From positions 112,806 through 176,805 of the forward strand of contig VXCM01000936.1 of assembly GCA_014773175.1 (NCBI GenBank): DNA of 64,000 bases, in the 5' to 3' direction. The notes under the pieces are model-generated. The model was not told the DNA's origin. It made no database searches and worked only from the letters and a program-made list of their open reading frames with translations. Positions 37,401 to 49,800 of this stretch are shown one piece after another. Each line of letters begins with the position of its first letter. Position 1 is the stretch's first letter. The position numbers and the translations under genes are program-made. Source of the stretch: Lucifuga dentata (lineage: Eukaryota > Chordata > Actinopteri > Ophidiiformes > Bythitidae).

Positions 37401-39459
37401 GCTTTTCATAACTTAATATTTAGGCCAGCTGAGAATATCACATAAAGGCTGCTACATCATTGATACTCGGGGCTGAAGCCATCATTCTTGTATTTCATAT
37501 GCACAAGACTGATGGATTTTTCGGGAACTCAGGAATTTTTCAGGAAGTCAAAGTTGGACTTGGCTCATTTTCTGTACATCATGTTTTTTTATTTACATCT
37601 TTACCCTCAGCGCACGTTACTGGCTTTTCTCCACATTTATCTTTCATGAATGTGTATATCTATGAATATGGTTCATTTACCAGCTTTGCGCTTAATTGAA
37701 TAACTTGAGATACATTAACTCCTCCACTATTTTAACTTCTCTGTGGCTGCTTAGAGTGGTGTTTTTGTATATTTATCTTACTTGGATCTGAGGTAAATCT
37801 GTTGCCAAGGATGATTCTGTTGATGAAACGTTGGTCTGATCTGCTTTGCTGTGGCACGGATCCAGATCAGAAGCTGCACTGAACATTGCCAGTGACTGAT
37901 TCATTTTGTTTATTTGTTTATCCAAACATGCATTTGTCTTTTTTTTTTTTTTTTTTTTTTTTTGCAATTCTTGTCAAACTTTCATTGAAAGAGCTGGTGG
38001 GTTAATAGGGTCCTGTCATGTTTTGGAGCCATGTGTTGATTTTCATTCATAATTCATGAAACAAGTGCAAATCTATTTTGGGAGCTTAGATGTTTGGCTT
38101 GCTGCATAAAACTAGGTCGGATATCAGAGACAAGTGGAGACAGTTTAACCATTTCATTGCACAGTAAAATAAGATTTTAGATGGAAATGGAGAATATCAG
38201 CTTCTTATATACTCATATACTTCTTATATGTTGAGCTTATGTAGTTTAATTGTTAGCTGGCTGAGAGCCAGACACTAATGACTTTAATTATACTCACATC
38301 TTTAATTTGTGGTTAGATTCAACTATGTCACAATAGTTTTGCTATTCTGCAACATCGACACATTAAATTCACTATTAAATTCCTGTATTTGCACTTATGT
38401 ACGACAGACTGGTTACCTGTCAGTCTTGTAAAAAAGCTACTTCAATCTGCATTACCTCGATTTATTTTATTGTCACAGGACTTGGCTGACTTGAGAAAAG
38501 CAGTGAGCGAGGCAAACCAGACTGAAGTGCTGCACCACACGTGGACTGACGAGCAGATCCACGCCGTCCTCTCCACAGTCACCAATCTGTCTCAGAGAGT
38601 GTCCTCATTAGAGAGCAGCCGAGCAGCACAGCCGAGCGTGAGTCACACCAAGCTTGACACTTCATTTTTACATATTAAGAGTTGGACGCTTTTGCCGAGA
38701 GTAAAAGTTCACGTGTGGCACTTTTCATTTTAACTGCCATCTACTATACGATCATCTGTTTCTTTATGTTTACTTGTGGCCATTTAATGTGACTATTCAA
38801 AAGGTCAGTGAAGCAGCAACAGAACTGCAGCGCAGCAGTGAAAGTCCAACAACTGAGTTGATGAAGGAAGCAACTACAACTAAAGCAACACCTGGGGACA
38901 CACATGGTACTGTATAGGAAGCACATTTTTATTTTTTATTTTTATTTTTTTGTATTTGCCTAATAATGCATTTAAATGTTTTGTCTCTTTTATCTTCGAC
39001 AGAGACATCCACACCACTGACAGAGCCTCGGACAAGTCGACTTCCACGCTTCTTATCTCCAAAACGCTCCAAGAGGAGTGCTGAGACTGGCTGCCCTAAA
39101 ACTGCGACGCTGCCCGGTGTCGCCTCTCTGAAAGGTGCAAACTGATTTACATCTTTAGTTTCAATGTGAATTTTCTACATATGTTCAGTTTTGCAGTGCA
39201 GCAGTGCTACAGAGACAACACTCTCAGTGGAAGAACATGTTTTTCTTCTGCTTCTGAATAAAAATGTTTTGTTCACACAGATCTGGAGGACATCTTCCAG
39301 CAATCAGGCATTGGACGACAGTCACCCGGAATGACCTACCAACACCTGAAGATTGTATTTGGAGCTTCAACTCCCCGTTCGCGTACACTAGAGTGCTATG
39401 ATGCAGATGGGGACCAGAGATACTCGCTGATGGAGCTCAGAGCTGCTGTCGGTTTGTGA
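34447..39459 (+). CDS. efcab14: EF-hand calcium-binding domain-containing protein 14
   Basis: Nine coding exons: 34447-34622, 35646-35794, 35959-36104, 36881-36979, 37100-37210, 38479-38637, 38804-38906, 39003-39134 and 39281-39459. They give 417 residues; human EFCAB14 is about 495, and the missing length is mostly in the variable linker. The ATG at 34447 begins MKKRKELNALIGL, as the human protein does. Next come a basic/Ser-acidic cytosolic-type tail, a single membrane span at about residues 70-93, and a coiled-coil-like heptad region (about 94-290). One EF-hand loop lies near the C-terminus (399-410, D-x-D-x-D ... E at position 12). The preceding paired loop is degenerate. The last exon reads directly to the stop after AAVGL, matching the human C-terminal layout. 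The weakest splice site is the acceptor at 38,803, which has a poor pyrimidine tract. Function is little known; calcium binding is inferred from the loop. Confidence 0.92.
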
Positions 39460-39704
39460 ACTCTGTACAAATGGCAGCAGTGAACAGTATTGAAACCCAG
39501 TGGGGTCTGGTGTTTGGAGCAGCCAGCCCTTTTCTGTGATTGCTGCACTTTTGTGAACTGAATATTTAATCATACTGATTGTGGAACAGTGGCGCTGGCA
39601 TGCCTCTATTTACTCTCCCCATCCTTTTCACCACACCCATAACTACAAAACACAAGTTTAAATTTTGAAACAAATCTATATAAATACTTATACAGAATTT
39701 TCAA

Positions 39705-39735
<31 letters not shown>

Positions 39736-40770
39736 NCTCCTTTTTTTTTTTTAACTCATCCTCTGACTCATCTTGGTGTAACATTTTAACATGAATTTAG
39801 CTTTTGTTGAGGCTGTAAAGTTTGGCTGAAACATCCCCACATAATACCACATGCACACACTCACCTAAACATTATTTATAGACCCCAAGTTAAATTTTAT
39901 GAATGTTTACAAATGACTACTAGTAACAGATTTTGTGTGGTTTTATTTTTTAGGCAATTTCCTAACTAAACTGAAAACACACAACGGAGCATAAGTGCAA
40001 GGACGTCTTTTGTATGCTCTTTTCTAAGCTAAGCCTAATGTTGCTAAATTTGTATCTTGCGTTTTCTCCTTTGTTTTCCTCGGTTGCTATGCTATTATTA
40101 TGAATTATGCCTTTGATTCTCTGTACGTTAACTGTTGTATTGATGTTTTTGCAGGTTAAGTCTTTAAGATTTGAAGGGCTATGAACACTCTGCATCACTT
40201 AAAGAATTAACTAAGTAGTAACTCGAGATGTAGCAATAAGACAAAAATATGTAGATTAAAAATGTATTGCTTGTTCAATTTGCAGTAGTTTCTAAAAAGA
40301 AAGATGCACCTAGCTCACAATGTGTAACAGGTAGTATAAGAAGCACTGAACATCTCCTTACTTGATTCATTTTAGTCCATTTTTATGGGCCTCAGAATAT
40401 TTACATAAACTGTCATACTCACCACTCTGTATAAGTTTCATTTAAATATGGACTCAACAAATATGTGACTGTGTGAAGTAAATGGGTTGCTAAATTTGCT
40501 TTTCAGGGTTTTACTCTCAACATTGTACATTTAAAAACTATATTCTGTTGTGCTATGCATGTTGCTTATAATGTAACATGAAAAAATGTTTAATTTATAA
40601 TTTTAACATAGTTAAATTCTTGTTTTGAAGGATAATGGCTAAATGAGCTCAAAATGTTAACAGCTTCGGACATTATTACATAACTTTTGGGTCCAGGCTG
40701 CTATGGGAGATTTTATGAAAGTGTTTTTGTGTGATCACCAATGAATAAACTCAGTATATAGTTGATTTGT
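39460..40770 (+). other. efcab14: efcab14 3' untranslated region
   Basis: Follows the stop codon and runs without a supportable exon to an AATAAA at 40,744-40,749. A T run with an n at 39,736 interrupts it. The end lies about 250 bases from the 3' end of znf830 on the opposite strand, so the two genes converge. Confidence 0.65.
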
Positions 40771-41023
40771 TGTCTGTTTTTTAAGTCATGAGATTTGTTC
40801 ATGATAAGTTGAACAGAGAAAATCGGTCTATCTGTGTACTTAACAGTGCTTTACTGATTAGTAAGTCCATTCTGAAATATACAAAAAGCACATATGAAGG
40901 TTTTTAACATATTTAAAAATGGTGGGTTTCTAACAGGTAAGTGAACAGAAAGATCTGCTCTAGGACAAAACTTATCAGTCACCGTTGTTTGCTTCTTTCT
41001 AACTGAATTGGCTGTGATGAATT

Positions 41024-42025
41024 TTATGCCAGGGCCCCTTTAGCCCTCCAGTCCCGGGACAAGAGATCCAGAAGCTCTTCTTCACCCTCCTCTTCCTCTT
41101 CCATGCTGGCATCCATCACTTGCTCCTGACTTTTCCTGGACAGAGGTTTACTCTTCACCACATCCCGCTTGTCCCTCAGCAGCTCAACCCTCTTGTAACA
41201 TTCAATCTGTTCATCAATTTCATCGATCTGACGTCCAATGCGGCCCTCCTCATCATCTTCAGCTACGATGGCATCAGATTTAGTGTTCACAAGTCGCATC
41301 TCTTTCTGAAACTCTTCCCACTCCTTGTCCATTTGATCTTTGGGTGCGTCGACCTTACGCACTTGGGCATCTCTTACCGGATCGTCGAAGAACCCCTCAG
41401 GCAGTGCCTCGGCCATATTTTCCTTCTTTTCTGCGGGGTTTTCCGGCTCTTTGGCTTTAAGAACGGACCCAGAATGAGAGATGGTGGGAGCAGAAGGGAC
41501 GGAGCTGTCAAAGAAATCAGCTGGTAGTCCTGCTTGTACACTTGTGGTTCCTGCGTCCTGTTCCTCATCCTCTTCAACATCCTCATCGTACATCCCAGCC
41601 AGCAGACTCAGACCTGTAGACTTCTGAGAAGGACCGGGATCATTTTCTGCTGGTTTCGCAAAGAAATCTTCTGGGAGCCCTGACATGGACTGACTTGCTC
41701 CCGATGTGACTTTGGCCTTTTTCACATTAACGTCCTCGTTGTCTGGTGCTTTCCTTTTCACCGACTGACTCTGTGCTGTTTGCTTGGATTCCTTCAGTTT
41801 GGAAACTTTTTCATTGTGCTGTTTTCCCAGAACATGAGCCGGCCACAGCAGTTCGGATTTCACATGCACATTGCACAGGATGCAGCTGAGGTGTCCCAGG
41901 CTGTTGTATTTGGCAAATGGAGACTCGATGCGCTTCTTGTCTGTGGCTTGTCTTTGTTTTTCTCTCATCAAGCGCCGAAGTTCCTCTTGGTTTACAACTT
42001 TCTTTCCTTTCATTGAGGAGGCCAT
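41024..42025 (-). CDS. znf830: Zinc finger protein 830 (CCDC16/OMCG1)
   Basis: A single-exon gene of 333 residues (human about 370), read on the minus strand from 42,025. One C2H2 finger of the matrin/U1 type has Cys48, Cys51, His64 and His70 (spacing C-x2-C-x12-H-x5-H). A basic linker follows, then three repeated motifs of the form LP(E/A)(D/G)FF at about residues 117-217, and a C-terminal charged region with coiled-coil character. The family is nuclear, associates with XAB2/Aquarius-type splicing complexes and is needed for early embryonic cell survival in mouse; those roles are from family knowledge. The ATG is the first in frame and lies next to a conserved N-terminus. Being intronless is normal for this family. 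Confidence 0.95.
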   Translation of the reverse strand: MASSMKGKKVVNQEELRRLMREKQRQATDKKRIESPFAKYNSLGHLSCILCNVHVKSELLWPAHVLGKQHNEKVSKLKESKQTAQSQSVKRKAPDNEDVNVKKAKVTSGASQSMSGLPEDFFAKPAENDPGPSQKSTGLSLLAGMYDEDVEEDEEQDAGTTSVQAGLPADFFDSSVPSAPTISHSGSVLKAKEPENPAEKKENMAEALPEGFFDDPVRDAQVRKVDAPKDQMDKEWEEFQKEMRLVNTKSDAIVAEDDEEGRIGRQIDEIDEQIECYKRVELLRDKRDVVKSKPLSRKSQEQVMDASMEEEEEGEEELLDLLSRDWRAKGALA

Positions 42026-42122
42026 GCTTAAAAACTACACAACTTGTGAGTTAGATAGGCTACTTGTTTGCAGGAAGAGGGAAAACGCGTCCCTTGAAAA
42101 TGACATCAGTGGCAGCTAATAT

Positions 42123-42132
42123 TCTCGCGAGA
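42123..42132. promoter_or_regulatory. znf830: TCTCGCGAGA palindrome, znf830 promoter
   Basis: A perfect TCTCGCGAGA about 98 bases upstream of the znf830 ATG. This element marks many vertebrate housekeeping promoters and is linked to ZBTB33/HCFC1-type binding. The extension TCGCGAGATCAC recurs exactly at the ankrd13c promoter. Confidence 0.7.
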
Positions 42133-42149
42133 TCACGGGAGGGAACGTC

Positions 42150-43325
42150 ATGTAGGTCCAGAAAATATTCGGACATCCACTTTCTCATTTTGATTCGTTA
42201 TATCCATACGCTAAGTAGGATTGCATTTATTTTTTCTTCATCAATATAAACGCAACAGTCCATACCATACTGAGAGAGCAAAAACATTTTAGTAAAATAT
42301 CCAAATGTGTTTAAAATATGAAATATCACTTTCAGGTAAATTATGTTTCCATTGTTCATCCTTGAGGTCTTTCTTCAGCTTTCTCATATATATAGTACAA
42401 AAACAAGTCTCTTTTTTATCGTTCATGGCTTGACAAAGAAATGTTTTAAGTAGGTAAATTCTTGAATGAAAATGCCCTCTTATTGCCATGGATATTGTCA
42501 TATCCAGATTTCCTTTTAAAATTTATAGTAGTACTTAATCTAAAAGAACATGCAGTCATTTTTGATGCTGTTCCAATGCTGCTGCAGTTTTTAATCCATT
42601 TGAATTTTAGTGAGGTTAATATTAGTAACACTACAAGCCCAGTTGCATTAGAAATACAACCAAATAATTGTATTAGTAAAATAATGTGGTTACAGTTCCT
42701 GGAGGGAAATTCTTGTGGTCTTTAATATGATATATGGCTTGTAGTATTCACTTAAGGATTTGCTCTGTAAAAGTTGTGTAGTGTTGGAAAGACTTTTGGG
42801 TACACTTGTGATTACTGTCATTTGGACGGAATGCTTTAATCTATTTTTTCCCCCCATTCTACTCATACTTTATTTTGAGGGGATGTGCAAAATTAACAGA
42901 AAGATGGAAGTAAAATTCAGTTTGACTTGATATAATGTTATAGCTCATAGTTGTTGGACTGGAAGTAATGATTGTTGGTGTTACTGGTTTTTATTGGGTA
43001 GATTTTTTTTATCAATAAATTTAAATGTTTCGGCTCTAAAATTTTAAATTTTCTTTCAGAACCCAAACACTAGTACACCATCATTAAAAGTGTGAATAAC
43101 AAAAAATAAGATTTTCATTTTTACAAAAGGAAATACTTTTACTTAATGGCCTACACAACATATAGTTGAATTTAATTAAAAAAAAAAAAAAAAACTTTGA
43201 CTCATATCCTTCCTTTGGCCTGTACATAGTTGCAATGTACATTTTTGTTGTTATGTAAACCTGTTTGGTTTGATCTTTCCTGTAATTAAAGTTTTAAAAA
43301 GAAAAGAAAAGAAGAAGAAAAAAAT
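42150..43325. other. Spacer between znf830 and ankrd13c
   Basis: AT-rich DNA between two divergent genes; no exon seen. It has an A run at about 43,178-43,195 and an A/G-rich stretch at 43,295-43,325 just before the ankrd13c promoter words. Confidence 0.6.
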
Positions 43326-43330
43326 AAAGT

Positions 43331-43841
43331 ATCGCGAGATCACAGCGCATAGCTAGCTGTTAGCTGTTAGCTCCAATCGGTCCGCCTTAGTTTTGCCGCA
43401 AAGCAAACAGAATCGGTTCCATTACCGTGTTATGGTGTTATATTCACGGAGCGGCGGAATAGACAGTGATGTAGCCGTTTGCTGTGCGTTCTCGTCCTCA
43501 GTAGTATGTTGATTTAGTGTGTGTGCTCTGTTATGTTTAGCTTTATTTACTGTTTTCAACGCCGCACCCACCATATTTTTTATTTTTTATTTTTTGGGGG
43601 ACTAGCTAGCATTTACTGGAAGCTAATGCTGGCTCCGGAGCTAAGCAGCAGGTGTAGCTAGCTGATGTTATTTGATTACCGGACAGCATTTTGATATCAG
43701 TTAACATAAAACTCGTTAACTTTAAAATCACATTTACGATATTGCAGGCTAATGCTGAACAGCTGCTGTGTTTATGGGTTTATGCCGTATCATTGACAGC
43801 TTTCAGAGGAGAAACCAGTTAACCTGGTAAGGTTAGTCATC
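43331..43841 (+). promoter_or_regulatory. ankrd13c: ankrd13c promoter and 5' leader
   Basis: Contains ATCGCGAGATCAC at 43,331-43,343, a CCAATCGG NF-Y-type box at 43,373-43,380, and clusters of AGCTAGC/TTAGC words at 43,351-43,374 and 43,611-43,662. GC content rises here relative to the flanks. The start site lies somewhere between the CCAAT box and the ATG at 43,842. Confidence 0.6.
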
Positions 43842-46800
43842 ATGACAGGGGAGAAGATCCGCTCCACGCGAAAGGAGCACAAAAAAGCAACCAAACATGA
43901 TGGTATAATGGACACGTATGATGACACTTCAAACGGGACGATTCCAGACGGTACCGATAACCATTTCAGGTCCAATAAGGCATTTCACAAACCAGTCAGA
44001 TCTTCATCCCTGCAGCAGCAGCTCAATGCAAACAACATAAACGGCAATTCATCATCAGTTGGCACCATAGTGGATGATGACAACAAGAACCCTATAATCC
44101 TGGGCAGTGAGGACTTGGTGTTCCCTGTTCATGAGTGTGTGTTTAAAGGTGATGTGAGGCGGCTCTCCTCCCTCATCAGGACCCATAGCATCTCTCAGAA
44201 AGATGTACACGGTGAGTTGCCTGCTGTCACCTGTTTGTTTTGTAAAAGCACCAGCGTATATATTGAGTAATATTTCTAATCTTGTGTATTAATATCATTT
44301 TTCATTCATATTTTTCTTGTTAGGGAACACACCTCTTCATCTAGCTGTGATGCTGGGCCACAAAGGTAAAACCTGACCATTGTGTAATGACATGTATGGA
44401 TTTGTTAAAGCTTAGCCTTCCAATAATAGCAGTGATTGATAACATTTTTTCCCAATTAATCATGTCTTATAACATGTAGAAATAAGTGGACACCACCTGC
44501 CACAGGTGCATTCTGACCTTCAAGTCTACATATTGAGGAGATACAAGGCTATAAAATTGTAGTTATATTTTGATTGCTGTTCTACACACTTGCAAAAACT
44601 GCCATATTTACACATGGTTTAGTGATGTTTCCCCAGTGAATTAGAAATTTTCATAACGATTGAATTTGTGCATAAAAAAACATGATTCTGATTATTAGTG
44701 ATAGTCATACTTAAAGTCATACTCTTAGTAAGTCCTTAAAGTCATACTTTCTCCAAATGAGTGAAAACTGTTACTCTGACAAATATTTTTGTGTTTGTCC
44801 TTCAGAATGTGCCCTTCTACTACTGGCCCATAATGCACCTGTAAAGATAAAGAACACACAGGGATGGAGCCCGCTAGCAGAAGCCATCAGCTATGGTGAC
44901 AGGCAAATGAGTAAGTTAACATCTTTTTCAGCCCTTTGCACTCCGTTAACCGTCTGTTCAATCACCACGTTTTTATAGTTTGATGTGAGGACACTACCTC
45001 CACCCACTCATACACACACACACTGTAACACCATTGTAACATTTAGGTTGAATGCTGTCTGTGTGGGTGTGATATACAGGCCAACAGTACTGATCAGTAG
45101 AACAGTGCTGCCAACTGAATCCATTCATAAGAAAGCAAAAACGTTGTTTAATAATGTTCTATATAATTTTTAGAATCTCATTGTAAATAGATATTCAGTC
45201 TTCAAAGTCAATGCTTTCCTTTTTCTGGCAGTTATTATAATTTATATAATTAGATATTGCAGTATTGAGTTTGGCATGTCTGGATTTTGACAGATTATTT
45301 TTTTCCTGCCTGTCACCTTGGAAGACCTTTTGAATAAACTTAACGTGTAGTGCTGAAATATGTTAGTTGAAAGAAAATAAATCGACAAGTTTTATTTCCT
45401 TTCAACCAACATATTTCATATTTATGTCATAAGAAAATAAATCGACAAGTTTTATTTTCTTTCTACCAACGTATTTCAGCACTACATGTTGGTTGAAAGA
45501 AAATAAATTGACAAGTTTAATAATCGATGAATTGATTTAATTAATGACTAATCCACTGATTCCCAGTTTTCAAATGTGAGAACATACTGCTTTTCTTTTC
45601 TCATCTTTCTATAAATTGAATTACTTTGACTTTTCTAACTGCTGTTCAAAGAAAATAAGATATTGGACTATGGGATTTTCAATGAATCGATTAGTGAGAA
45701 AAATTACTGATAGATTAATGGGCAATGAAAATGATCAGATGCAGCCCTACATACAGAATGTTTCATCAAAAGGTTGTAGAGACATCGTAAAGGCATATAA
45801 AAGAATTGGTCGCACTAGTGTATTATTGCAAAGACATTGAGCATTCACATTGAACTTACAACATGTCAGGTTTCTTCTATGTTCAAATGCTACAAACACA
45901 TTTTAGAGGAACACTTGTAATAAGGAGTAATCATGTGTAGATCAATGACAAAAATTCAGAGCGTAATACCACAAAATGTGGGAAAAATCAAGGGCAAACA
46001 TGAGAAGAAGCCACAGCATATTTGAAGGACTTAGTTTTAGCCGGTTGCTTGCAGAGTTTGACTTTCAAAGTCAGCGCAGCTAAAAAGCCAAATGTGGGGA
46101 TTTTGGGTGAGCGCTCGTCACCCAGATGGTTTGGAACGTGGCCTGAACAATGGCTTAGTGTTAGGAAGCCGTGAGCTTACCTGGTCGCTTGCCCACTTAA
46201 TAATGCTGCTGCTTTTGCATCTGACAGCAACTGAAACAAGTCAAATGACATGTGAAAGGCACTCCTAATGGCTGCAAGTTGGACTCACTTTGTTTTAGAT
46301 GCAACGTTAACTGTTGAATAGGTCACAAAATGCTGCTTTTATTTGATTTCAACACACTAGTTGCCTTTTTTCCTGCTCAATTATAAGAAAAGATTAAAAC
46401 AAGGCTAAATGTCTTGGCACTGGTAACGAATGCTAAATCTGTTTAATTTGAGTTAATTGGCGCTATTTGGCTTCACGGATATTAAATGATCTTGTCTTGT
46501 GCTTTTGGTGATGCAGCCTAGGATATCTAGGAGTTAAAGAAATGACCCTCAACCTTATTAGTATGCATCTCACCTCTCCATCCTTGCTGTGGCAGGCAGG
46601 CAGGCTTGGGATTGGGACCAGGAGTTTATCTTCAGGAAGGTCACATCATGGAGAAGGGTGGAGCGGAGGCAGCAAGGCAAAGAGGGGGCTGGCTGCGTTC
46701 TCACAGTCAGCAAGGACATGCAAAGAAAGTCAAAGCTCCGGTGACACAGTGTGTTTGAGTATGTCTGTATAAATAACATGCGGCACACAAGCAGCTGCTG

Positions 46801-49800
46801 GATAGTGAGACAGACTTAGTGGCAAATAGGGAACGATGTGTTCATTAATATAAACTGCTTTTACAATGCACTGCAGATTGAACCAGACTCTTCATCAGTC
46901 ATCACCCTCGCTTTACATTTACACACGCACACGTCGAATCAGCAGCTTGCTTGCCGATTTCCTGTATGCATTGACTCGCAGGCTCAACAGCAAGTGTCTT
47001 GTCAGCACTTCCCTCACTCGCTTTTGTTCCTAGTCCAATGTTTTCCCACTCGTCAAAATAATCAGAGTGCATCTAAGTCACATTATTGCCATCGGTTGTG
47101 GTCGACTCATAGCTTTCCATTATTTAATGATCAGCTTGTGAGAGTACAGGACAGTAGGTAACATAAATACTTCCTTGCTTACATGAGTTATTGTATGCAG
47201 TAGTATATAATATGTTTAAAAGTATAATAGGGAAAAACTGCCTGAGCACTTTATATTTTACATAAACACTGAGCAGCAGTGGACTAAATCTTATCCAGCC
47301 TGGCTTAGAAGCTTCCCAATGACCAGCAGAAAAAAAAAAAATTGGCAGGAAGTGTAAGCCTGTGGTCGTCCTTGACCGCTCCCAGGTGAGAATGTGTGTG
47401 ACCGAGGTGAATGTGTGTAACTTCAGGTTGTTTCTTTGTCACTTCCACAGTCACAGCGATACTGCGGAAATTAAAGCAGCAATCCAGAGAGAGTGTGGAG
47501 GATAAGAGGCCAAAACTGCTGAAAGCTCTCAGGGAGGTGAGGATGACACCAACTGTCGTACCAAAAGTTTCCTTCTCTGCTCTCCCCAGCTCGACTTTTA
47601 CTCTGTCCTATAAAATTATCTCAACTTTCCATTTGCATAAATGACTGTCTTCGCTAATGTCTGAAGACCACGTTTGTCTTTCAGATTGCACATTACGTCC
47701 TGAATACCAAGATTTGAAAACATAATTTCACCCTTGCATCAGTGAAATCCTTGAATCAGAAATGTTTGTATTTTCTCTGCAGCTTGGTGACTTCTATCTG
47801 GAGCTGCATTGGGATTTTCAGAGCTGGGGTGAGTTTCAATACGTCATTCACAAAGTTGCCTGTGTGTTCTGTTTTCACACACACCAACATGTTGGCTGGT
47901 AATATCAGTTTAAGAAATCACTTTGCTCACTGCTTCAGAATTGCTGAACGGATCATTATTTAAGGGTTTGGCTAAAGATAAATCAGCATCTCTGTTGCAT
48001 TCTCACTGCGAAACTTCGCATACAGTCTGTGGGAATTGTTCATGGGCCACAGCTGAGTTTCTGTTCTTCCTTGTAGTGCCTCTGTTGTCTCGAATGCTGC
48101 CATCTGATGCTTGTAAAATCTACAAGCAGGGAATCAACATCAGGTAACGCTTTGAATACTTGTAGAAGGCAGCTGTTCTCCAGATGTTCTGCTTGTACCC
48201 ATATTATTTCAGCTGGTGTTTAAAAGAACAGTTGGCCTAAAACATAGGAGAATGTCTCTGTCTTCCAATGTCTCTGTCGGTTTAGACTCGATACGACGCT
48301 CATAGACTTCACTGATATGAAATGTCAGCGTGGAGATCTTAGCTTCATTTTCACTGGCGATGCTCCGCCCTCCCAGTCCTTCATGGTCCTGGACAACGAA
48401 GCAAAAGTGTACCAAAGAATACACCATGAGGTGAGCGAGGAGCAGCAGCAGACCTCACCGGATGGATCTGTTTTGTGCCGTGTCATCAGCGGCTAAATCT
48501 AAAAAGCAATGGCTAATTGTCTGTGCTGTGCCCCAAGGAGTCTGAGATGGAGACTGAGGAGGAGGTGGATATTCTGATGAGCAGCGACGTCTACTCCGCA
48601 ACGCTGTCGACCAAGTCCATCACTTTCTCCCGCAGTCAGATCGGCTGGCTCTTCAGAGAGGATAAAACAGTAAGTAATAATTATGCTATACAGAGACATA
48701 TTCAGTCTGCACACTTCCATTTAAAGCAACTATGTGCTCAAGTAACAATGCAGTAATACAGTAATACAATTTTTTTTAAAGTTTCAGATTTTAGGTTTAT
48801 TCTAAATCTAATGAGCTACTGTGGCAAAAATCCTCTTAAGCAAAATTCTAGCTGCGTTTGTCTTAGGCTCTATCACGCTGAGTAGGACTTTTTTTTTTTT
48901 TTTTTTTTTTTTAAACTGTCTACTTGTTTTCTTATTTGTACAGGAGAGAGTTGGAAACTTTCTGGCCGACTTCTATGCAGTGAACGGCCTGGTGCTGGAG
49001 TCCAGGAAAAGGCGAGAGCACTTAAGCGAGGAGGACATCTTAAGAAACAAAGCCATCATGGAGAGCTTAAGTAAAGGAGGCAGCATCACCGAACAGAATT
49101 TTGAGGTGAGACAGAGGATTGGTTTGATAAAGTAATTTATCGTCTCGGCCGGATCCAGTGGTGATAAATACGTAACGACACTCTTGTGATGACTGACTGC
49201 TGTGTTTTTTGTTTGTTTGTTTGTTTGCAGCCTGTAAGAAGGCAGTCACTCACAGCTCCAGCTCCAAACACGATTTTGTGGGAGGAGTATGTCACTGCAG
49301 AGCGTGGAAAGTAATGAGACATTTATTCAGAGCAAGAAATGCTGTTTAAATGCTGAGTTTGCAATCTGTGTGAACCAGTGTGGATTTTAAAAGCCTTTCT
49401 TCCCACCTTCAGGCCACCTCATCTTGGGAGAGAACTTGTGTGCAAGGAAAGCAAGAAGAACTTCAAAGCGACTATAGCTATGAGCCAGGATTTTCCTCTC
49501 AGCATTGAGTCGTAAGTGCAGCTCTTCCTACTTCGATCTGTGCACACACTGATCCTGCGTGAAAGTTGGATACACTCGGGATCTTATAACAGTGGCAACG
49601 TAGAGATGAAACGATTCAGATCAGGCAATTGGGTCAGATGGACACGAGCGTTGCATTGATTCTGTGTGTCAGCCACTGATTAGATCATTACATGATCAGC
49701 TGCTCCATTATATGACAACATTTTGGTGTTTTTGGTGAAATACATGGTGTCTCTGTTAGTCACGTGGTGTCTGCTAGTCACACTCGTTAGCGCACCAGCC

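Noticed and set aside
39954..39994. An extra efcab14 last exon spliced from 39,451
   Set aside because: The phases would fit and it would add a 13-codon tail, but reading straight on gives a stop at 39,457-39,459 at the same place the human protein ends, so the extra exon is not needed.
41120..41527. 135-codon plus-strand frame
   Set aside because: It is the antisense shadow of znf830, whose zinc finger and conserved motifs are on the minus strand.
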